Shown here: piece by piece, positions 56,992 through 64,000 of the stretch | Layout: each line of letters begins with the position of its first letter | Position numbering within the stretch: position 1 is the stretch's first letter | NCBI GenBank assembly: GCA_932521035.1 | Contig: OW051495.1 | Location: 2,542,001 to 2,606,000 of the forward strand | Source of the DNA: Oscheius dolichura | Lineage: Eukaryota > Nematoda > Chromadorea > Rhabditida > Rhabditidae | Length of the DNA: 64,000 nt | Direction: 5' to 3' | The notes under the pieces: model-generated | Database searches by the model: none | What the model saw: the letters and a program-made list of their open reading frames with translations, nothing else | Told to the model about the DNA's origin: nothing | Program-made: the position numbers and the translations under genes

Positions 56992-59900
56992 ATGTCTCTC
57001 AGTTGGCTGTTCGCAGTCCTCGTCCTCCTCGCGCCCTCCTCGACTGTCAACGGGCAGTCGTCCTGCTCCGTCTTCGACCCCTTCAAAGTACTTCCTGATA
57101 ATAATAAGGTACCATACCCTCTTTCTATTCTAAACAAAGAAGTCTTTCAGTTTCAAATCGGCGGAGCTTTTCCGCTGCACGAGGAGGACTGTAGCCGGCT
57201 GCGTCCGGACTCGGTCCAAGAAGTCGTCGCCATCCAATGGGCCCTGACCCACTGGAACCAGAACCCGGCCAATTTCAACGCCAAGCTCGGTCTCTATGCC
57301 GGTGACACGTGTTCCCGGCCGAGGGAGGCCCTCTCCCAGTCGCTTCGATTCTTGGACTCCGTCGGATTCCACGAGCCCGAGGAATGTCGAAACCCGACAC
57401 CGGCTCCGCGGCTACTCGGTGGGTTAAGTTTGTGGTTTCGCGCCTCCCGGGGTGTTTGTCCAGGTGACCGGGGGGACAAGACAAGATTGTCTTCTGTTTG
57501 CCGATGGGCGCATCCTTCTCGGGGACCGGAAGCCATGAAACAGAGTGACCTTGACGCGTGGAGGATCAGATTAGTAAGAAATGTTTTATAGCTGGGTTAT
57601 TATGGTGGGCCAGGAACAATTTTAATTCTTCAAATGTGATCAAACAAGTAGTTTTCCCAAATGGATGCCAAGGCAAACTTGCGACCATTGAAGAATGTTT
57701 CACTGTTGGTTTCTTATAGAACCCACGAAGCATTTTTGATAATCAGGTTGCACTTGATGAAAATCCTGGATCGTTATCGAATGGAGTCAAGTTTTCGATA
57801 CTCTCGCATGAAATAAGCTTCCAAAAATGAAACGAACACAGCGAAATGACAGAAGCTGCAACGTTTTCACGATATCTTTTACCAGGAGTAGCCTTGAAAT
57901 TCACATACCAATGCAGTTCTTCACCTTTTGTGTTATTATAGGAACAGTGAAACAGCTTTGATCAGAAAATGATGAAAATGATGAAAATGATGAACTGATG
58001 AATTGAGAAATCCTTATAGAGACAGCGAAACAATTTCACTACATTATAAAATAAATAATTCTCTTCGAATAACTTCTCCTCTTTCCAGGTCTGATCGCCC
58101 CGAAGGATGCCAACTCCTCCCTGGCATTGGGCACAGTCCTTTCCGTGTCCAGTCTCCCCGTCGCGGCCTATTCCACCCCTTCTGTCAATGCCCTGATCGA
58201 GTTGGAGCTGGACTCGCTGGTCTCCACCACCCCGACCGTCAGTGTCTACCTGGATGTCCTCATCCGGCTGATCAGTTCCCTCCACAGTAATCTCGTCGCG
58301 ATTGTCGACGACGGCACCGGCTCGGACACCACCAAACGGTAGACTTTCCCTTTTTAATAGAAAATACTCGATTTAGACTGATCGACGGCCTCCGGGGGAA
58401 TGAAGTCTTCGTGTCGGAGATGTTCTCCCTCGATTTGCCCGGGCTAGCCTCGGCCGTGGATGACAGTGATGCCCGCCTGCTCGTGGCCCATCTCTCCAAA
58501 GAGCAGCTGATGGATCTCCTGGCCGACAACGCCTTCACCGCCATGGAGAAGATGCTCATCTGGATTCCGACCGAGGGAGAGGCCCTGGAAGAACAGGAAC
58601 AGATGACTCTCCTCCCTCCTGATGCCAAGATCCAGGTGGATTACTGTCAGTCCTTTAAATACCCGACAATTCAGATAATCGTTGTGCAGCAGAGATTCAA
58701 GGAGCTGCCCCAGTTCCGGGACTATTTCTTGAGGGTATTGAGGAATAATTTCAAGAGCTATCAACTGTTAACCTCATATGTTCAACAGGTAGGGAACATT
58801 CTCCCATTTTCTATTAAAATATCTCTAGGTTTATAATTGTTCGGATCCGGAGTCGTGTCCGATTGAGAAGACGACCATGCTCAAGGAATACGTCCAGTCT
58901 CGGACAACGGAGGCCGCCATCCGGATGACTTACGCCTTCGCGGCCGTGGGCAAGAAAATCGGCGAGGATCCAAGAAAGGAACGTATCTGGTGGGTTACAC
59001 AGACTATTTAAAGGACTAAAAGTAATCCGTTTTAGCCAACACCCAACGGCGGACTGTACCTCCCTAATTGTGGACGAGCTCCTCGGACTGGACTACGAGT
59101 TCGGGGTCAACGATCCCAGCGAGTTCACCGGCGAGAGGCTGCGCTTCTTCCGCTCTCCCCGAGACGGCGTGCTCCAAGTCGCCGGTCTAACCATCGACGC
59201 TCTCCGTCTCAAGTCAGGAAATGCCTACCGTCTGCTCTCCTTCACCACCGGAGCACCACCGACTGTCGTGGCGTCTGCCCCCAAACCGGAGGATGCCTCC
59301 CTCCGGTCGCTGTGTAGCCCGTTCCGTCCCTTCTGCGGCCAGTGTTCCTCCATCCAGACAGTCTCCTCGGAACGGCACTTCCTCTCGATCCCCCGCCACT
59401 ACCCGATGTATTTGTTGGGACTCTTCGATCTCCATAGTGGCAGTGCCTGCCGTTCCATGGCGGCAACCGACATCTCACTGCCGATGGCTTTTATTCATAC
59501 TGTAAGTTATTCCGGGTAATTGCTGACAAGAGAGAGGCCTGTCAGATCCTAGCAAGAGAAAGAAACAAATAGCGGCTTTCTATGCCCAGCAAAACATTTT
59601 CAAATAATTCATTTGTTTTTATAGCAGAAAAGAATGGTTGGGATCTCATAATAAGAATCCTGTAAAACATTTCTGTGCAAACCTTTTCCTTGAAGATACT
59701 TGTCTCATTGCGCGTGGTCATACTGTACATTTTGTGGTAGGCAAAACTGAAAATTCATTATTTTGAAAATATCAATACAGGAGTTCCAATGCCAAAAACG
59801 TGTTCAACTCTTTTACATTCGAACCGAAACATTTTTGCGTATACACTTCGTATCTGCATCTTGTTTTCTGTGGCTTTTATCCATACTGTAAGTTCACTTG

Positions 59901-62900
59901 CATCTTTTCAAAAAAATGAAAAACTTGTGAAAATAATGTGGGAACTCAACAAAATAGGCAGCTGTTCGCGTTTTATCTATGTCCATCAAAACATACTAAA
60001 ACCCTGCCTCGTCCTGAAAACGGTTCCACTTCAGGTCTGGACATTCAAGCAGCGTTTCCCCCAGCTGTCTCTCCTATCCAATCTGGAGATGGGAGCTCTG
60101 GTTGTCGATTCGTGTACCTCTGCCCGTCAAGCAGTGGAAACCGTAGTCCGCGCCGAGTCTCAATGCTTCCGATTCTCCCAAGCCACTAGGAACATCACCA
60201 TCGTTCCCGGATCTGTTTTCGGTAGGTTTCCAATTCTCTTCAAATTGGAGGAAAAACAGAATTATTATTGAATGGTCTAATGCAAATAATTTCAGGCTAC
60301 ATCTCTGGGTTGAGTGGCGAATCTGAGCAGGGTCTTCGCGGTTTCTTCTCGGCTGCCGACAGCGAAACGGCCCTTGTCTCTGCCTCTGCCGATGCCGCCT
60401 CTAACAAGATCTTCTCGGCCACCCCGGCTGCCAAGAACCAAGCCCTGGCTCTCCTCCGCCTGTTGAACCGAATGCGCTGGCAGTTCGTGACCGTCGCCCT
60501 CTCGGAACAAGACGCCGAGTCATTGGCCCTCTTCCACCAATTCGAACGGCTGGCCCTGGATCGCGGAGTCTGCCTGGCCGAGGTGATCAGCATCGGCGGC
60601 AGTCGGGTGGAGAATCTGCCCGTGGCCACGACGACCAATGTTACGGTTGTCTTTGCCACGGCGAGGGACGCCGCCGTCTATCTGTCGCTGACCCTTCGAG
60701 GAGCCAAACGAGTCCACGTGATGATGGGAGACGCCCACGACTGGCACCTCCACGAGGAGAACAGACAGTCCTTCCTGGGGACGGTCTCTGTCCAGCCGAA
60801 GGACATCGTCTACCAAGACTTCAAGGAGTGGATGGAGACGACCACGCCCCTTACCCTGCCGGAGCTCTGGTTCTGGTCCTACATCGAGGAGACCTGGAAG
60901 TGTGCCCTGAGCCAGAAGAGCAAGCTCGTCTACGGGAAGATGTGTACCGGAGACGAGTTGCTCTCTGTCGGTTCGCTGGGCCGGATGACCAAGGCCGGCT
61001 ATTTGGCCCGGGGACTGGAGCGACTCCTCTTCGCCATGGACTTCGCCTACAAGAAGCTCTGTCCCAAACAGGACGGACTCTGTCTCGAATTCTACGAAAA
61101 GGGACGACAGGAGCTGTCTAGACAGTTGTTGAAGAGTACGGTAGAGGACGACGTGACCATCTACGAATACGTGGAGGAGGACGGCGCCCCCGTCTACCGT
61201 ACCCTCGGGAATTGGTCTCTCAGCGCCGGTCTCAAGATGCACAGCGTCTATAGAGCCTATCCCCCGGCCTCGGCTACTCCCCAGAGTCTCTGCCATCCTC
61301 CAATGTGTCGCTGCTTCTTGGATGGGGACTTCCTCCAGGTACAGTAACCTTTCTCCCTCTTATCTTGTCATTTCCAGCGTCCTCTGGATAACTTTGTCTT
61401 CTCTGCCGTCGACGAGGTGCCAGAAGTCAGTTCCGGCAGTTATGTCCGCCGCCAGCCGGCCTTTGGCGCCTCCCCGGTGGCCTACCGTACCTTCTTCGAG
61501 CACCTGACCTCCGGAGAATGGCGTCACCAGCCGCACAACCTGGTCCTCCTGGCCCTTATCACCGCCCTGACCATCGTCACCCTGGCTGTCCTCGCCCTCG
61601 TCCTCATCAAGCTCTATCTCCGCGTCGTTCGGGGCAATCAGTCCCTCGGCATCTCCCTCCTCATCGGAATTGCCATGCTCTATGCTACCGCCTATTTCTT
61701 CATCTTCGACTCCACCGACACCGTAAGACCCTGCCTATTTGTCTCTCTAAAATGGATTTAAAGGTCTGTCGCCTGAGAGTGGGACTCCACAGTCTGGGAT
61801 ATGTCGTGTGTTTCGGAGTCATCGTGGCCAAGGCAACCCAGCTGAGGAATGCAGAGACCCTGGGATTCGGCACCTCGACCCACATCTCCTACTGGAACTA
61901 CTGGCAGCTGCTGTTCTTTATTGTCGGAGTACAGATCGCTCTCAGCAGCAGGTACGAACTTTATTCCCATAGTAAAACCAGAATTCATTGATAACTGTTG
62001 GAGTTTACAAAACGATAAAGCTATTTCGAAAAAGAAGAACAGATCATATAGCCACTTCTTTTATTAGTTTTATGATCAGCATGAAAAACGAAAAGGCCAC
62101 CGGTTCAGTACTAGTAATTTCGGGTCAGTTCTTCATTTTACGATACTTTCACGTTAGTTTAGTAGCAGTGCAAACCATTTTCGCAAAAAAAAAAGCTGTC
62201 CCGAAATAGTAAAAATTCAGAAAAGATATCATTTTGTCCCCTTTTCCTCTTTTGTTTTCCTAACGCTCAATTAGTTTTGACCTGTATTATGTCTGGTATG
62301 GAACACCAATTTTGTATCACCACTTGCAATGGTACTTCTCTCAAATAAAGCTATCTGGAAACTTCAAAGATTAAAAAAGTAATACTTTTCCCATTTTTAG
62401 TTTCCTCTGTCTGAGATTGCTGTCTGAGATTGCTGCAGTAGCGATATAAATATTTCACAAATAAATACCCAGCCCGAAACCTGAAGTGTCACTAATAGAA
62501 ATGTCTTTTCAGATGGGCCTCGGATCCGTCGTTCCTCTCGGCCATGGATGAAAATTCTCACATGAAGTGTACCTTCGACAGGAAGGAATTCATCGCCAGC
62601 AATGTCTACGTCTATGTGTTGCTCTTCTTGGCCCTCTTCCAGAACACCCGGAATCGAAACATCAAACGCAATTATAAGGTATTCACTCAAGCTCTCCGAT
62701 TAGTAGTCCCAACATTATAAAACTCCCCCTGGCTATTTCTCATCTGACCGTAACATTTCTAATCACTAAATCCTTTTCAGGAGACGAAATGGTTGTTCGT
62801 CGCCTCCGTCCTGGCCATGGTTATCTGGCTGGTCTGGCCCGTCGCCTACCTCTATGTCCCGGCCGAGTGGATGGTTCTCCCGTCCTCCTCTCCTCCCTCC

Positions 62901-63989
62901 TAATCCCCCTAATTCCAGAATCTCGTCATCATAACCGAGCTACTGACCTGTGCCACGATCCTCCTAGTGCTGCTCTTCGGCCCCAAGATCTACATCCTCT
63001 TGAGCTACGAGCCGGTCGTCGTCGAATACAAACAGGACCAACAGCCAGCCAACGCGTTAAATCTGTTCGAGAAAGGTCCTTTCCCCCATTTTCAATACTA
63101 AATTCGACTCTTTGTTGCAGAAGAAGATGTCTACTCGGCTAGGGCTGTCTCCCCGGCCAGTTCGGATTCCGGCCACCGGACGGGGTCTGTCCACAGCGCG
63201 GGAAAGCCGGCAGACGAGCCACAACAACCTATTTTCCATACGGTGATGAGGAAAAAGAAAATGAGACGATCACGAAGTGAACACGAATTGCAGCAGGTAC
63301 GGAGCTTGGTTAGACTATGTTTCGGGGATGTTGTATAAAAGAACGGGATGTAGTTAATAACAATGTGCCGGTTTTTGGTAGTGGGAAATGAGCTCGAACT
63401 GCAACAGGCACTGACGCATTTGTTACATATTTTTGGAGATGCGTTAGGACGAAATAGTGCAGTGTCCAACAACATGAACAGAAGAAACGAGGATAAGGCA
63501 TCTTATGTTTCGAGGATACTGTATAATAGTAAGAAGTGTTCAATAATCAATCGTCCTTGAGCAATGGTGTCAGAAAATGAACGAAAAAGATTGAAGGTTT
63601 GGAAATTATGACTCCTTCGTCCAGCGTTTTTCGAAGTTGACTTATCCTTATATCGCCTCTCCAAAACATGAACTAGTTGCGTATTGTTACGCACCTTTCT
63701 CGGCAATATCAAGGTGTAAGATCTTGGATAAAACAGAAAATTCTGCCTTTACGGGTGCAGAAACGCAGAACAAAATCGGTGGTTTCATGTTTTGGGTAAG
63801 CTTCTCGATGTATCGGACCGGCAGTATAAGGCTAAAAATATATTTTCCAATTTGATTCTGATAAGTTCAACATTTCTTATTATGATTTTTGTCCGTTTTC
63901 AGATGTCAGCGCTGCCGTCGCCGGGACTGCCAGTGATCCGCAGTCCCGCGCGATCCGAAGCGGGTAGTAGCGGGAGGTCGAGTCATTAG
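56992..63989 (+). CDS. class C GPCR with two Venus-flytrap-like modules
   Basis: The start at 56992 gives a signal peptide, MSLSWLFAVLVLLAPSSTVNG. First module: FQIGGAFPLHEEDC, VVAIQWALTHWNQNPANFNA, LGLYAGDTCSRPREALSQSL, GLIAPKDANSSLALGTVLSV and QFRDYFLRVLRNNF..YNC, which follows the metabotropic-glutamate-receptor ligand domain order. It closes with a short Cys segment, SLCSPFRPFCGQC, instead of a full cysteine-rich domain. A second module then restarts with MYLLGLFDLHSGSACRSM, LEMGALVVDSCTSARQAVE, VPGSVFGYISG and LLRLLNRMRWQFVTVALSEQ. The seven-helix part runs from LVLLALITALTIVTLAVLAL through VCRLRVGLHSLGYVVCFGVI, WLFVASVLAMVIWLVWPVAY and ILLVLLFGPKIYILLSYEPV. The tail has RKKKMRRSRSEHELQQ. 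Early exons (56992..57108, 57151..57418, 58089..58338) and the last (63903..63989) are phase-checked. The ligand is unknown. Confidence 0.9.
57419..58088. repeat. repeat-bearing 670-bp intron of the receptor
   Basis: Within this intron a segment like TTATAG.ACAG.GAAACA recurs near 57716, 57940 and 58013, together with an imperfect TGATGAAAA run (57967-58000). It resembles the GGAACAACGAAAA boxes in the CNNM intron and at 1.6-3.1 kb. Confidence 0.45.
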
Positions 63990-64000
63990 GAGAGGCCCCA

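Noticed and set aside
1-64000. tRNA, rRNA, spliced-leader RNA genes and CRISPR arrays
   Set aside because: I looked for TTCGAA-type T-arms, the common spliced-leader sequence and regularly spaced direct repeats and found none that hold up. Covariance-model searches could still find divergent RNA genes.

Overview
This window is nuclear DNA from an animal with very short introns (mostly 40-60 bp, GT..TTTTAG or TTTCAG ends). The gene content points to a nematode. Supporting signs are an astacin protease with a C-terminal ShK domain, an SH2-tyrosine kinase of the Fer/SPE-8 type, a Thr-rich secreted protein with a worm-type six-cysteine tail, a possible small MSP-fold (sperm-specific) gene, and several genes whose ATG directly follows a good 3' splice acceptor, as expected for spliced-leader trans-splicing. 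I cannot name the species. Nothing prokaryotic or viral was seen.

Layout. Positions 1-4 kb hold no convincing gene, but carry a degenerate tandem-repeat field and a 416-bp foldback element. From 11.4 kb down to 4.1 kb on the minus strand lie three closely spaced housekeeping genes: Sec24 (COPII coat), POLD2 (DNA polymerase delta subunit 2) and a RING-finger protein. Gaps of about 200 bp make them a candidate operon. Next come an astacin protease (+), COP9 signalosome subunit 1 (-), an SH2-tyrosine kinase (+), a two-domain adenylate kinase (-) and a CNNM-type metal transporter (+, 25.7-30.7 kb). A possible frameshifted MSP-like gene follows. Then there is a divergent pair of tiny genes that share a GLSHL..LG.G segment, a bestrophin (-), an F-box-like short frame (-), a Thr/Pro mucin-like gene (-) and a 112-codon orphan (+). 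The stretch 45.3-57.0 kb shows no recognisable gene and is built largely of degenerate repeats plus a near-perfect 367-bp foldback. The window closes with a complete class C receptor (+, 57.0-64.0 kb) whose ectodomain appears to contain two successive Venus-flytrap-like modules.

The genes do not form one pathway. Notable biology is (i) the double-flytrap receptor, (ii) the divergent micro-gene pair, (iii) the candidate Sec24-POLD2-RING operon, (iv) internal duplication in the adenylate kinase, (v) a long insert inside the kinase SH2 domain, and (vi) a rich set of hairpin-forming and degenerate repeats. Gene models were spliced by eye. Exon edges are stated where I checked phase; otherwise they are approximate.
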